A stretch of DNA of 64,000 bases from Rhodospirillaceae bacterium UBA1479 (GTDB lineage Bacteria > Pseudomonadota > Alphaproteobacteria > Rhodospirillales > Casp-alpha2). Position numbers and translations under genes: made by a program. This document shows positions 55,836 through 64,000 of the stretch, piece by piece. The stretch's first letter is position 1. Every line of letters starts with the position of its first letter. Below the pieces are notes generated by a model. That model was not told where the DNA came from, made no database searches, and saw only the letters and a program-made list of their open reading frames with translations. Location of the stretch: contig DCRZ01000001.1 in the NCBI GenBank assembly GCA_002325375.1, forward strand, positions 310,001-374,000. The letters run 5' to 3'.

Positions 55836-56528
55836 ATGAGACGTTCCGTCATTCTGATGATTGTGATCGGTCTGGCCCTGGCGGGGCTGGTCCTGTTTCT
55901 GGCCCTACAATTTCCCGAAGCCCTGACGACGCGGGGAGAGCAAATCCAACTGACCCATGCCCTGCTGCTGGTCGCCGTGATCGGCGGGGCGGCCATCGCC
56001 CATGGCCGGTTCCAGGCCCGCCAGGCCCTGCGCCATGCCGCGATCTGGGTCGGGATTGGGGCCGTGTTGTTGCTGGGTTATTCCTTCCGCGCCGAGTTTC
56101 AGGCATTTGGCGACCGTCTGATGGGCGAACTGTTGCCCCACCGGGCCCAGGAAACCGCCGCCGGCGATGTCGCCATCCGCGCCGGCGATCACGGCCATTT
56201 CGTCGCCGAAGCCCTGGTCAACGGCGTGGCCATTCGCTTCCTGGTCGATACCGGGGCGAGCGAGGTGGTGCTCAGCCCGCGCGATGCCGAACGCCTGGGC
56301 TTCGATCTCAAGTCGCTCAACTTCAACCGTATCTATCAAACCGCCAACGGCACGGTCACGGGCGCACCCGTGCGGCTGGAGGAAATCCGCATTGGCCCCA
56401 TCGTGGTTTCGGATGTGCGGGCGTCGGTCAACGGGGCCGAGATGAAACGCTCGCTCCTGGGCATGAGTTTCCTCGGCCGCTTGGGCGGCTACCGCGTGAA
56501 CGGCGATGTGCTAACGCTTAGTCCGTGA
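55836..56528 (+). CDS. Clan AA aspartic protease, TIGR02281 type
   Basis: 230 residues. N-terminal membrane helices (about 5-25, 40-58 and 65-82) are followed by a single-lobe retropepsin-like domain with FLVDTGASEVVLS (Asp138) and LLGMSFLGRLGGYRV near the end. It would work as a dimer, probably on the periplasmic side. Its stop overlaps the convergent methyltransferase gene by 11 bases. Role unknown. Confidence 0.9.
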   Translation: MRRSVILMIVIGLALAGLVLFLALQFPEALTTRGEQIQLTHALLLVAVIGGAAIAHGRFQARQALRHAAIWVGIGAVLLLGYSFRAEFQAFGDRLMGELLPHRAQETAAGDVAIRAGDHGHFVAEALVNGVAIRFLVDTGASEVVLSPRDAERLGFDLKSLNFNRIYQTANGTVTGAPVRLEEIRIGPIVVSDVRASVNGAEMKRSLLGMSFLGRLGGYRVNGDVLTLSP

Positions 56529-57024
56529 TTGGGGATCGGGGGGCGAGGGCAGCCTGTTCCACCCGAATGCGGTGCGCCAGGACCAGGGCGTTGAGGGCGG
56601 AAAACGCCAGCGCGATCTGCCAGGCCCCGAAGGCCAGCGGCAGGACCGCGATTTCCGCCGCGACCACCCAGTAATTTGGATGCCGTAGAAAGCGATAGGG
56701 CCCGCGCCGCACCAGGGGGGCGCCGGGCAGGGTGATGATGCGTGTCGTCCAATAAGGCCCCAGGGAGGCGATCACCCAGACCCGCGCCGCCTGGAGGGCC
56801 GCGAACAACGCCAGCCAGGGCCATTGCGCCGGGGTGTCCGGTGGCACCAGGAGCGCCAGGGCGGCCAGCCAGCCCGCGTGAAGGGCGACGATGACCGGGT
56901 AATGGCCGCGCCCGTGCTCAACCCCGCCCTGGGCCAGCAGGCGAGCGGTATTGCGCCCGGCATAAACCAGTTCCGCAAGACGCAGCAAGACGACCAGGGC
57001 GATGGCGATCCAAAGGGCCGGCAC
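56518..57024 (-). CDS. Isoprenylcysteine carboxyl methyltransferase-family membrane protein
   Basis: 168 residues, GTG start, about four helices. The family's SAM-binding region is seen as GPYRFLRHPNYWVVAAEIAVLPLAFG and HRIRVEQAAL. It starts 10 bases after the stop of a type III polyketide synthase gene, so it probably O-methylates the polyketide, as BpsB does for alkylpyrones in Bacillus, rather than a prenyl protein. Confidence 0.85.
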   Translation of the reverse strand: MPALWIAIALVVLLRLAELVYAGRNTARLLAQGGVEHGRGHYPVIVALHAGWLAALALLVPPDTPAQWPWLALFAALQAARVWVIASLGPYWTTRIITLPGAPLVRRGPYRFLRHPNYWVVAAEIAVLPLAFGAWQIALAFSALNALVLAHRIRVEQAALAPRSPITD

Positions 57025-57034
57025 GGCGGCAGCC

Positions 57035-58108
57035 CTAAACCGTTTCCAGGGTCAGGAACCCGGCCGTGAAGCCGGGGCCTAAGGCCGACATCAAGGCTCG
57101 TTTGCCCGGCGTGTGTCCGAAACCGGCGTCCATCGTGCGGCGCAGGACGAACAACACGGTGGCCGCCGACATGTTGCCGAAATCGCGCAGCACCGACCGG
57201 CAATGGTGAAGCCCGCCAGCCGGTTTCCCGAACACGGTTTCCAAAGCGGTGATGACCTTTTCCCCGCCGGGATGGGCGACGAAGGCGTCGATATGGCTGA
57301 GACCCAGATTATCCTGGGCCAGATAGTGTTGCAGCACGGCCGGCAGTTCCGTTTCCACCAGGTTCGGGATGTCGCGGGAAAATACCACGCCCAGGCCATC
57401 TTCCTCGACCGTCCAGCCCATGACGCCGAGGGACTTGGGCCAGGTATGTTCGCCCGATCTGGCGATGCGGGGGCCGGGACCGTCCGTGGTGATCAGCGCC
57501 GCCGCCGCCCCATCGCCGAACAATGCCGTGGCGATGACATTGCTTTTCGACAGGTCCGCACCACGGAAAGTCAGGCCGCAGAGTTCCACCACCAGAAACA
57601 GGACGCGCGCCCCCGGCCGCGCCTGGGCGATCTCGGCGGCGCGGGCCAGACCATTGACCCCGCCGGCACATCCCAGGCCGAAAATGGGCAGGCGCGTCGT
57701 CTCGGCGCGGAAGGGCAGGCGGTCGAACAGGCGGGCGTCGAGCGACGGCGTGGCGATTCCCGTGGTCGATACGGTGACTAGAGCATCCACCTCCTCGGCT
57801 GTGATGCCAGCCTGGGCAAGGCAATTCTCGGCGGCTTCGGTCAACAGGTCGACCGCGTGTTCCAGATATCGTGCGTTCTTTTCCGCCCAGCCGCGCGGCT
57901 TGGAAAACCAATCTAGCGGCATGCAGGAATAGCGGGTATCGATGCCTGCGTTATCGAAGGCCGGCAGCATGCGGTCGATGTCACGGACCCGGCCCTGAAA
58001 CTGCGTGCGGGCCCAGGTGCGGATGTCGGCCTGAGCCAGCTTGCACGGCGGCACCGCGGTGCTGAGCGCGGCTAGCCGGGGCAGGGGTGAGGCCGCTTGA
58101 ATTGTCAT
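57035..58108 (-). CDS. Type III polyketide synthase
   Basis: 357 residues from ATG 58108; a GTG at 58147 is a possible earlier start. The Cys-His-Asn triad is complete: Cys147 in PIFGLGCAGGVNG, His279 in DAFVAHPGGEKV and Asn312 in RDFGNMSAATV. Thiolase-fold homodimer that extends an acyl-CoA starter with malonyl-CoA to pyrones or resorcinols. Paired with a methyltransferase-like gene, an alkylpyrone or alkylresorcinol product is likely. Confidence 0.92.
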   Translation of the reverse strand: MTIQAASPLPRLAALSTAVPPCKLAQADIRTWARTQFQGRVRDIDRMLPAFDNAGIDTRYSCMPLDWFSKPRGWAEKNARYLEHAVDLLTEAAENCLAQAGITAEEVDALVTVSTTGIATPSLDARLFDRLPFRAETTRLPIFGLGCAGGVNGLARAAEIAQARPGARVLFLVVELCGLTFRGADLSKSNVIATALFGDGAAAALITTDGPGPRIARSGEHTWPKSLGVMGWTVEEDGLGVVFSRDIPNLVETELPAVLQHYLAQDNLGLSHIDAFVAHPGGEKVITALETVFGKPAGGLHHCRSVLRDFGNMSAATVLFVLRRTMDAGFGHTPGKRALMSALGPGFTAGFLTLETV

Positions 58109-58178
58109 CACGGCCCGAGTCTGGTCCTGATTGACGCCGAGCGCCACTAACTTTGGTGTGAGCGGCTTTCAGAGCTGC

Positions 58179-58745
58179 TTATTGGACCCGCGCCGCGACG
58201 TCGGGCGGCAGGCGGTCTTTGACGACGTCCAGGTCGCTCGGGAAGTATGATCGGCCGTTGCATTCGCCGTTGAACCGCCCGGACATTTCCGAATACAGGC
58301 GAACCTGGCGATTATGGGCTTCGACCGTGCCGCGCCGTTCCTCGACCCAGGCGTTGTAATCGGAAATCTGCGCTTCATAGGCCTTGCGCCGTTCCGGGTC
58401 GGTCAATGCGGCCATGGCCTGGTGCTGCAGGCGCGGCCCGGCCTCCTGGATCCGGCCGTCCAGATCGCGGATCGTTCCTTTCGCCGTCTCGATCTCGATG
58501 GCGACCGCGTCGATGCGGTGGGCGAGGATCAGACAGGCCGCCAGCGTCTCAGGCGTCATCACCCCGGCGCGGTAGGTCTTGGCCTTGCCTTCGTAGAGTT
58601 TCACCGGCGCCTCCTTGGCCGACCGCAACATGGTGTCGAGCAGGCCGCTGTCGGCCCGTGCGGGCGCCGCCGCCAGCATCAGCATCATCCCTGTCAGGGA
58701 CAGCAGGACCAGGAGAGAGGGGGGCGTGCGAAGAACAAAAGGCAT
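58179..58745 (-). CDS. Hypothetical secreted protein
   Basis: 188 residues from ATG 58745 (an upstream ATG at 58790 would add a basic stretch). Signal peptide PSLLVLLSLTGMMLMLAAAPARA. The mature part is mainly helical (LAACLILAHRIDAVAIEIETAKGTI, then EAQISDYNAWVEERRGTVEAHNRQV) with two Cys. No family recognised. It precedes the polyketide synthase by 70 bases on the same strand. Confidence 0.7.
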   Translation of the reverse strand: MPFVLRTPPSLLVLLSLTGMMLMLAAAPARADSGLLDTMLRSAKEAPVKLYEGKAKTYRAGVMTPETLAACLILAHRIDAVAIEIETAKGTIRDLDGRIQEAGPRLQHQAMAALTDPERRKAYEAQISDYNAWVEERRGTVEAHNRQVRLYSEMSGRFNGECNGRSYFPSDLDVVKDRLPPDVAARVQ

Positions 58746-58888
58746 GGCGGCAGGGAGCCTCGACCGGTTGTGAATGCGAAACAATACCATGATCCCTTCT
58801 CTTAAGGCATTGCACGGGAGACTTCAAAGCTGCGTGAAGATCGCTCTGGGGGCTCGCATTAACCAAGAAATGCGCCCATATTCTGGGC

Positions 58889-59341
58889 ATGGTTGAGATT
58901 GTTTCCGGTTCCGGTATCGACCGCATCCTGTCCAAAAACGAGGTGCAGGAGGACCTTGCCACGCGCCTGAACAGGTTGCGCGCGACGGATGCACGTGATG
59001 GACGGATTGAGATTCGCGCGGCCACACTGGCGCGCGGTCTCGAAGCCGAGGCCTTGGCCCAGGCGGAAAATCAGGGTCCCGCCGCGGATCTGGAATCCGA
59101 TGCGGCAACCCGGCAACCACGTTTTGCCGATCTTGTGGGAAATGCGGAAACGGTCAACCGGGCGCTGGAAGAAACCCAGGGCGTCGACCGCCTGGTTACG
59201 GCGGGCGAGCGGCTGCGTCAGGCGGCGGTGTTGACCGACAGTTTTCTCAAGTCCTACTTCATTTCCATGATCGATCCCGGGCGGGCGATGACGATGATCA
59301 GCCCGCGCGACATCGCGCGGCCGCTTGAAGAAGACGGCTAG
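58889..59341 (+). CDS. Hypothetical helical protein
   Basis: 150 residues, no signal or membrane helix. Ala/Arg/Glu-rich, helical (RFADLVGNAETVNRALEETQ, AGERLRQAAVLTDSFLKSYF) and polar. Two short convergent genes and fliN follow. Codon use is genome-like; not recognised. Flagellar relation is possible from proximity alone. Confidence 0.6.
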   Translation: MVEIVSGSGIDRILSKNEVQEDLATRLNRLRATDARDGRIEIRAATLARGLEAEALAQAENQGPAADLESDAATRQPRFADLVGNAETVNRALEETQGVDRLVTAGERLRQAAVLTDSFLKSYFISMIDPGRAMTMISPRDIARPLEEDG

Positions 59342-59377
59342 AGAAACCGGACGGCGCGTTGTTCCCGGCTTGGCGCG

Positions 59378-59581
59378 TCAGTTCAGGGCGGCGCGGTCTG
59401 GGGTGGAGCTGGAAAGCAGTTCCTCGGTCGCCCGCGCGACACGAAGCCAGACTGACCGTGCGGAACGGTCGCCCCGGTCCTGCATCTGGTCTGCCTTCAC
59501 TTGCGCGCCGATGGGCGCCATATCGCCGAATTCCTGAATCAACAGGTTGGCGGCGCGGTAGATATCACTGTCGGTGGCCAT
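59378..59581 (-). CDS. Small helical hypothetical protein
   Basis: 67 residues: TDSDIYRAANLLIQEFGDMAP, then an Ala/Met region and SARSVWLRVARATEELL. Many alphaproteobacteria have short proteins of this pattern with unknown role. Starts 58 bases after fliN on the same strand. Confidence 0.6.
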   Translation of the reverse strand: MATDSDIYRAANLLIQEFGDMAPIGAQVKADQMQDRGDRSARSVWLRVARATEELLSSSTPDRAALN

Positions 59582-59639
59582 GGCGGTTGCCTTTACTCCA
59601 GGGGGCCCGGCCTTGTCAGGGCAGGGCCTTCAAGCGGCC

Positions 59640-59930
59640 TTACTGTTTAAGGGATTGGCTGATTTTCAGCACTTCCGTCAGGGTGACGCCCAGGCGGTCC
59701 TCGACCACCACGACCTCGCCCTTGGCGACCAGCCGGTTGTTGGCATGGATTTCGATGTTCTCACCGACGGTGCGGTTCAGTTCCACGACGGCACCACGGC
59801 CGAGCTTCAAGATCTGGCTGATCGGCATTTCCGCCGTGCCGAGGACGGCGGTGATTTCCACCTGGACGTCATAGAGAGCATGAACCTTTTCAGATTCCGT
59901 TTTCTCTTCGGGGGCGGTGTCTTCAGCCAT
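59640..59930 (-). CDS. fliN: Flagellar motor switch protein FliN
   Basis: 96 residues. After a short acidic N-terminus comes the complete SpoA/C-ring domain: YDVQVEITAVLGTAEMPISQILKLGRGAVVELN and HANNRLVAKGEVVVVEDRLGVTLTEVL. Part of the rotor C-ring with FliM and FliG, controlling rotation sense. No other flagellar gene is recognised in the window, so it is separate from the main cluster. Confidence 0.94.
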   Translation of the reverse strand: MAEDTAPEEKTESEKVHALYDVQVEITAVLGTAEMPISQILKLGRGAVVELNRTVGENIEIHANNRLVAKGEVVVVEDRLGVTLTEVLKISQSLKQ

Positions 59931-60114
59931 TGCTTTGCTCCGTTATCCAGCGGTGAGTGCGGCCATTCGGGCCGGTGGCCCGCCGTGGGCAGGTTCTTCA
60001 TCTGCCATTAACCGTGAATTTGACCAGGGAAACCTTAAACTTTCCTTATCGCCGGGCGGATTCTATCACGGCGTCCCGAATTGCGCACATGGCCGACGGA
60101 CCTGCGCGGGCAGG

Positions 60115-60687
60115 TCAAATCCCGCTGCCTTGGTCGAGAAGGCCCGTCAGATGCTGCACCCGGGCCAGCAGAGCATGCAGAGCGTCATCGCGAAACCCCA
60201 GCAATTCCAACTGACTAAGCGTTTTTATCAGGTAATCGCGGTTGAGCCCGCTTTGCCCCGAGGCCGCCATGATCAGTTCCGCCGACCGCGCCGGGCCAAG
60301 GTCGCCGGCGTATTGCGGATGGGTCGGGTCCGTCACAAAGGTATAGGCGGTGACAGGCTGTCCGTTTTCAAGTGTCGCCGTGACGATTGCCGGGCGGTAG
60401 GCGTAGCCGGTCAACTCCCGTTCATTCAGGTAGGCGACGACCGCGTCGCGATCGGCGGGGGCGAAACGCAGGGCGATGCCCCGGCAGTTACCGCCCTTGT
60501 CCAGGCCCAGGACCAAGCCGGGTTTGGCCGGTGTGCCCCGGTAGTGGTGGGAGTAGATGCAGAACGCGCGGTGAAACCCGTCGAGCGCGGCGGACTGGCG
60601 GTCCGTGTACGCGAACCCGGGATTCCACATGAGCGAGCCATAGGCGAAAACCCATTCGACGGTGCTCAGCGCGGCGGCATCAACCAT
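60115..60687 (-). CDS. ChaC-type gamma-glutamylcyclotransferase
   Basis: 190 residues from ATG 60687, overlapping the isomerase stop by 8 bases. VFAYGSLMWNPGF is the nucleotide-fold YGSL motif, and YLNERELTGYAYRP carries the catalytic Glu of the ChaC branch. Cleaves glutathione to 5-oxoproline and Cys-Gly in the cytosol. Confidence 0.9.
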   Translation of the reverse strand: MVDAAALSTVEWVFAYGSLMWNPGFAYTDRQSAALDGFHRAFCIYSHHYRGTPAKPGLVLGLDKGGNCRGIALRFAPADRDAVVAYLNERELTGYAYRPAIVTATLENGQPVTAYTFVTDPTHPQYAGDLGPARSAELIMAASGQSGLNRDYLIKTLSQLELLGFRDDALHALLARVQHLTGLLDQGSGI

Positions 60688-61297
60688 GACCCTGAGCGGA
60701 CACCTTTTCCTCCACGAAATCAAGGCGGTCTTGGCCCCAGAACAGTTCCCCGTCGATGACATAGGTCGGCGCGCCGAACACGCCGATGCTTTTCGCCTGT
60801 TCCGTATAGGCCTGGGCAATATCGTCAACCTCGGCGGTGTCCGCGCTTGCCAGCAGGCGTGCGCCGTCCAACCCCATGCCGTCCATGATCTCGGCCTGGG
60901 TCGCCGGATCGGCAATGTCCTTTTCATCGACCCAGACCACGCGCATGAACGCATGGACCAGTTCCCCTAATTGTTGGGCGTCGAGCCCGTCCTTCTTGGC
61001 GGCCAGGATCAGCCGTCGCGCCGTCTTGTCGGCGGCGGGAAAGAATGCAGGCTCCAGCGTCAGGGGCACGCCCAGCCGGGCGCGCCAGCGCTTCAGTTCC
61101 ATCATGCGGTAGGCGACCCGTTGCGGCGGGCGTTTCGCCAACGGCAGGCCGCCCGAAACGGCGAAGACCTTGCCCATGTCGACCGGTTTGTGATCGATCC
61201 GCCAGCCGTGCCGATCCGCGATGGCGCGCAACCGGGCGTCCCCCAGATAGGACCAGGGGGAAGTCACGGTGAAGTAGTAGTCGATCGTTTTGGACAT
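60680..61297 (-). CDS. 2-hydroxychromene-2-carboxylate isomerase (kappa GST family)
   Basis: 205 residues from ATG 61297 (MSKTIDYYF) after CAGGA. YFTVTSPWSYLGDARLRAIA has the SPWSYLG start with catalytic Ser, and IGVFGAPTYVIDGELFWGQDRL is the cis-Pro end. DsbA-fold kappa GST-like enzyme that isomerises hydroxychromene carboxylate with glutathione in naphthalene degradation. Real substrate unknown; coupled to a glutathione-degrading gene. Confidence 0.9.
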   Translation of the reverse strand: MSKTIDYYFTVTSPWSYLGDARLRAIADRHGWRIDHKPVDMGKVFAVSGGLPLAKRPPQRVAYRMMELKRWRARLGVPLTLEPAFFPAADKTARRLILAAKKDGLDAQQLGELVHAFMRVVWVDEKDIADPATQAEIMDGMGLDGARLLASADTAEVDDIAQAYTEQAKSIGVFGAPTYVIDGELFWGQDRLDFVEEKVSAQGHG

Positions 61298-61579
61298 GGC
61301 GGTTCCTGTTGATGGGCGCGGCGATTCGATGCCGGGGCAAGCCGCACGGGGGGACGGCGGCAATCGGAAGCATTTGTGAAAACGGCGGAAAACTGGTGGT
61401 TTCCCTAGGTGCATTAGAGGAACACGAGGTGCTCGTTGACATTGAAAGTAGTGGGCGGCAACGATTGTCACATAATCATAACAAAAGACATTCCGCTGCT
61501 TGCGCTTTTCTTTCGGATGCGGGCGCAGCGGACCCGGAGGAAACAAATCCGGAAGGCGCGCGGAAAAAGGGGCTGGCGG

Positions 61580-61813
61580 ATGAGGCACCCGACCAAGGAC
61601 GGCGACAAGGTTTTCGAAGTCGCCATCTACAATAAGGATGTCCGGTCACTCGTTAAGGACAATCAATCCCATTCTTTCTTCGACGACAACTGGGCCGATG
61701 CCCAGGTTCACGATATCGTCGCCACCGATGAAGACACGGCCCGTGAGATGATCGCCGAGCGGTTTCCGCCCGACGATGGCTTTGTCATTCAATGGGTGGA
61801 CCAGGCGTCCTGA
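61580..61813 (+). CDS. Small hypothetical protein
   Basis: 77 residues from ATG 61580 (MRHPTKDGDKVFEVA) after AAAAGGGG; a longer frame begins upstream but is basic and lacks homology-like content. Sequence is acidic, with FEVAIYNKDVRSLVKDNQSHSFFDDNWAD and FVIQWVDQAS, a pattern of conserved small proteins in alphaproteobacteria. Not recognised further. The 282-bp gap before it holds no clear gene. Confidence 0.65.
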   Translation: MRHPTKDGDKVFEVAIYNKDVRSLVKDNQSHSFFDDNWADAQVHDIVATDEDTAREMIAERFPPDDGFVIQWVDQAS

Positions 61814-61869
61814 CCTAGGGCTTGCGGGCAGCCGCGGAAGCTTAAGAAGAAGCTTGAAACGGTTGGTGG

Positions 61870-63513
61870 TCAGGTGCCGCCGGCCTTTGCCCGTTCGGCA
61901 TCACGCAGGTCCTTGCGCTTGATTTTGCCGGTCGCGGTCATGGGCAATTGGTCGACGAATTCGATCTGCCGCGGGTATTCGTGGGATGACAGGCGCGTCT
62001 TCACGAATTCGCGGATGTCTTGTTCCGTCGCGGTTCCGTCTTCAAACCCTGGCATCAGCACGATGAAGGCCTTGACCGCTTCGGTGCGGATCGGGTCGGG
62101 TACGCCGATCACGGCGGCCAATTGCACCGCGGGATGGCGGCTCAGGCAGTCCTCGATTTCGCCGGGACCGATGCGGTATCCGGCCGAGGTGATGACATCG
62201 TCGCCGCGTCCGACAAACCACAGATAGCCCTCGTCGTCGCGGTAGCCCGTGTCGCCCATGCGCCACCAGCCGTCCCGCAGGTTGGCCTGGGTGGCGGCCG
62301 GGTTGTTCCAGTATTCCAGAAGCATCACCGGGTCGGGGGCGCGGCAGGCGATTTCTCCTTCCTGTCCCGGCGGAAGGATGGTGCCGTCGGGGGCGATGAC
62401 GTCGACCACGTGCCCCGGGGCGGGCCGGCCCATGGCGCCGGGTTTGACCGCCATGATTTCCGCGCAGGTCGCGACGATCACGTTGCATTCCGTCTGGCCG
62501 TAGAACTCGTTGATGGTCAGGCCCAGGGCTTCGCGGCCCCAGTGCAGCAACTCGGCCCCCACGGGCTCCCCCGCCGAGGCGACGGAACGCAGGTTGAGCG
62601 CATGGCGGCCCCTGGGCGGCGGCAGCTTGCTCATGAGACGCAGCGCCGTCGGCGGCATGAAGGTGTTGCGCACGCCAAGGCGCGCCATCAGGGCCAGGGC
62701 TTCCTCGGGGTCGTACTTGCGCGCGCGATGGGCGACCACGGGCACGCCGTGATGCCAGGCGCACATGAGGGTGTTCATCAGGCCGCCGATCCAGGCCCAG
62801 TCGGCGGGCGTCCACATCAGGTCGCCGGGCTGGCCCAGGAAGTTGTGGAACATCTCCACCCCCGGCAGATGGCCGAGCAGGCAGCGGTGGGCATGCAGCG
62901 CGCCCTTGGGATTGCCGGTGGTGCCCGAGGTATAGATGATCAGCCCGGGATCGTCGGCGGCCGTATCGACGGGCCGGAACGCGTCGGACGCGCGGCCGAG
63001 GGCGCCCCAGAAATCCGTGAACCCGGCACCGTCGGCCCCGGCGTCGATGACGTAGACCCGTTTGAGGTCCGGCAGGACGTCGGCCAGGGCCGCGATCTTG
63101 GGATAATTGGCCATGTCCGTGACGATGGCGGCGGCCCCGGAATCGGCGAGCCGGAAATTCAGCGCGTCCTCGCCGAACAAGGTGAACAGGGGGACCGAGA
63201 TCAGGCCCGCCTTCCAGGCCGCGACATGGGTCAAGGCCGCCTCCACCGACTGCGGCAGCAGCACGGCGACGCGCTTACCCCGCGCCAGCCCGTGGGCCTG
63301 GAACATGTTGGCGGTCTGGTTGGACAAGGCCCGCAGGGCCCCGAAGCTGTAGGTCACCAGGTCGCCCTCGGGCGAGGTGACGATCAGGGCCGGCGCGTCG
63401 GCGTCGCGCGCCGCGTGCTTGTCGCAGACATCGACGCCCATGTTGTAACGCGCCGGGATATCCCAGGCGAAGGTGTCGTAGAGCGTGTCGTAGCTGTCGG
63501 TCCTGGTCAGCAT
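61870..63513 (-). CDS. AMP-binding acyl-CoA synthetase
   Basis: 547 residues from ATG 63513 (MLTRTDSYDTLYDTF). P-loop-like LIIYTSGTTGNPKGALHAH, A5 NEFYGQTECN, A7 GDTGYRDDEGYLWFVGRGDDVI and the C-terminal TATGKIKRKDLRD with the catalytic Lys. Activates a carboxylic acid with ATP to acyl-CoA; the sequence fits the acetate/medium-chain branch. Chain length cannot be read. Confidence 0.94.
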   Translation of the reverse strand: MLTRTDSYDTLYDTFAWDIPARYNMGVDVCDKHAARDADAPALIVTSPEGDLVTYSFGALRALSNQTANMFQAHGLARGKRVAVLLPQSVEAALTHVAAWKAGLISVPLFTLFGEDALNFRLADSGAAAIVTDMANYPKIAALADVLPDLKRVYVIDAGADGAGFTDFWGALGRASDAFRPVDTAADDPGLIIYTSGTTGNPKGALHAHRCLLGHLPGVEMFHNFLGQPGDLMWTPADWAWIGGLMNTLMCAWHHGVPVVAHRARKYDPEEALALMARLGVRNTFMPPTALRLMSKLPPPRGRHALNLRSVASAGEPVGAELLHWGREALGLTINEFYGQTECNVIVATCAEIMAVKPGAMGRPAPGHVVDVIAPDGTILPPGQEGEIACRAPDPVMLLEYWNNPAATQANLRDGWWRMGDTGYRDDEGYLWFVGRGDDVITSAGYRIGPGEIEDCLSRHPAVQLAAVIGVPDPIRTEAVKAFIVLMPGFEDGTATEQDIREFVKTRLSSHEYPRQIEFVDQLPMTATGKIKRKDLRDAERAKAGGT

Positions 63514-63576
63514 GGGCTGCCGTCCTCCCAAACGGCCGGGGCCATGTCCCGGATGCGGTATGGAAGGGGCCGCCGG

Positions 63577-64000
63577 TTACTTGAAGGCCGCCATGTCCTG
63601 ACCGTCGGATTCGAAGTAGCGGTAGGCCTCGACCGTTTCGATGACCACGCCATCATATCCCTGGGCCAACAGACCGAAGGTGAAGGAACTGGCGTCGCCG
63701 TAAATGATCTTGTGCCATTCCGGGCGCCAGTATTCGACGAAGTAGCGGTCCGGGTCCGTGGGGTAGGGGGCGGTGATCCAGCGCGGCGCACCCGACTGCC
63801 AACCCGGCTTCCAGTAAAAGCGATAGGTCGCCGCTGTGCCAACATCCATGCGCGCGAGGACAAGACGGCGCGCGCCCAGCTTTTTGTACTTCAGGGTCTC
63901 GATCGCGCGTTTGGAGAACGGTTTGCGGCCATGGAATACGTCGACGATGACCATGTCGTAATTGGTGTCGTGGAGTTTCAGCGCGAATTCGTCTTCCTGG
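63577..64000 (-). CDS. TM1410/GH114-like protein, C-terminal part
   Basis: The frame is open to the window end; only about 141 residues are visible. VLARMDVGTAATYRFYWKPGW, DRYFVEYWRPEWHKIIYG and LLAQGYDGVVIETVEAYRYF match the TM1410/GH114 (endo-alpha-1,4-polygalactosaminidase-like) barrel. The usual catalytic Asp in GVYLDxVDAY is replaced here by Glu (VVIETVEAY). Secreted or not cannot be seen. Confidence 0.75.
   Translation of the reverse strand, partial: QEDEFALKLHDTNYDMVIVDVFHGRKPFSKRAIETLKYKKLGARRLVLARMDVGTAATYRFYWKPGWQSGAPRWITAPYPTDPDRYFVEYWRPEWHKIIYGDASSFTFGLLAQGYDGVVIETVEAYRYFESDGQDMAAFK

Noticed and set aside
61436..61579. Longer N-terminus for the small gene at 61580
   Set aside because: Extension is basic, with no ribosome site and a composition unlike the rest; ATG 61580 has a good site.

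Overview
The window is GC-rich DNA from an alphaproteobacterium, most likely a free-living member of the Rhodospirillales or a near relative. The evidence is gene order and content. yajC-secD-secF is followed by an Mth938/NDUFAF3-like gene and, a little further on, a squalene-synthase-like NDUFAF6 homologue. uvrA, ssb, gyrA and coaD are clustered. There are also trmFO, two TRAP carboxylate transporters and a clan AA aspartic protease. No rRNA, phage, IS element or CRISPR array was seen. One tRNA gene (Lys, TTT) is present.

Layout. 1-10.5 kb is housekeeping: a DUF815 ATPase (cut by the window edge), the Sec accessory operon, two probable complex I assembly factors, a TPR-glycosyltransferase and trmFO. 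A short less conserved insert holds an SNase-like nuclease and a PuuD-like membrane protein. 10.6-20 kb holds a long pentapeptide-repeat protein, a rhodanese, an acyl-CoA block (two-subunit CoA-transferase, acyl-CoA dehydrogenase, CaiB/BaiF transferase), envelope proteins and a CDP-alcohol phosphatidyltransferase. 20.1-25.6 kb is a GntR-controlled TRAP transporter plus two-subunit aconitase X operon. 25.7-35.8 kb is DNA maintenance (uvrA, ssb, gyrA), an orphan histidine kinase, coaD and tRNA-Lys. 36-37.8 kb is nnrS behind an FNR/NnrR-type site. 38-44.9 kb is a Liv-type ABC importer with a nitrilase and a LysR regulator.

44.9-55.5 kb is the most interesting region: a divergent catabolic island around a FadR-type GntR regulator. 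One arm has a PhyH-type dioxygenase, a 2-hydroxyacid dehydrogenase and the AtuA pair. The other arm has a TRAP transporter with fused permeases, a 53-residue membrane protein, an IlvD/Edd-family sugar-acid dehydratase and an RraA-family aldolase-like protein. Together they look like an uptake and degradation pathway for an unidentified carboxylate or sugar acid. 55.5-64 kb holds an aspartic protease, a type III polyketide synthase with an isoprenylcysteine-methyltransferase-type partner, an isolated fliN, a glutathione-related gene pair (ChaC and a kappa-class GST/HCCA isomerase), an acyl-CoA synthetase and a partial TM1410/GH114-like protein.

Both TRAP operons share the same plan: a divergent GntR gene, an AT-rich palindrome inside a sigma70-like promoter, and a strong hairpin between the binding-protein gene and the permease gene. 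All functions are read from sequence motifs and remembered family features; no database search was run.
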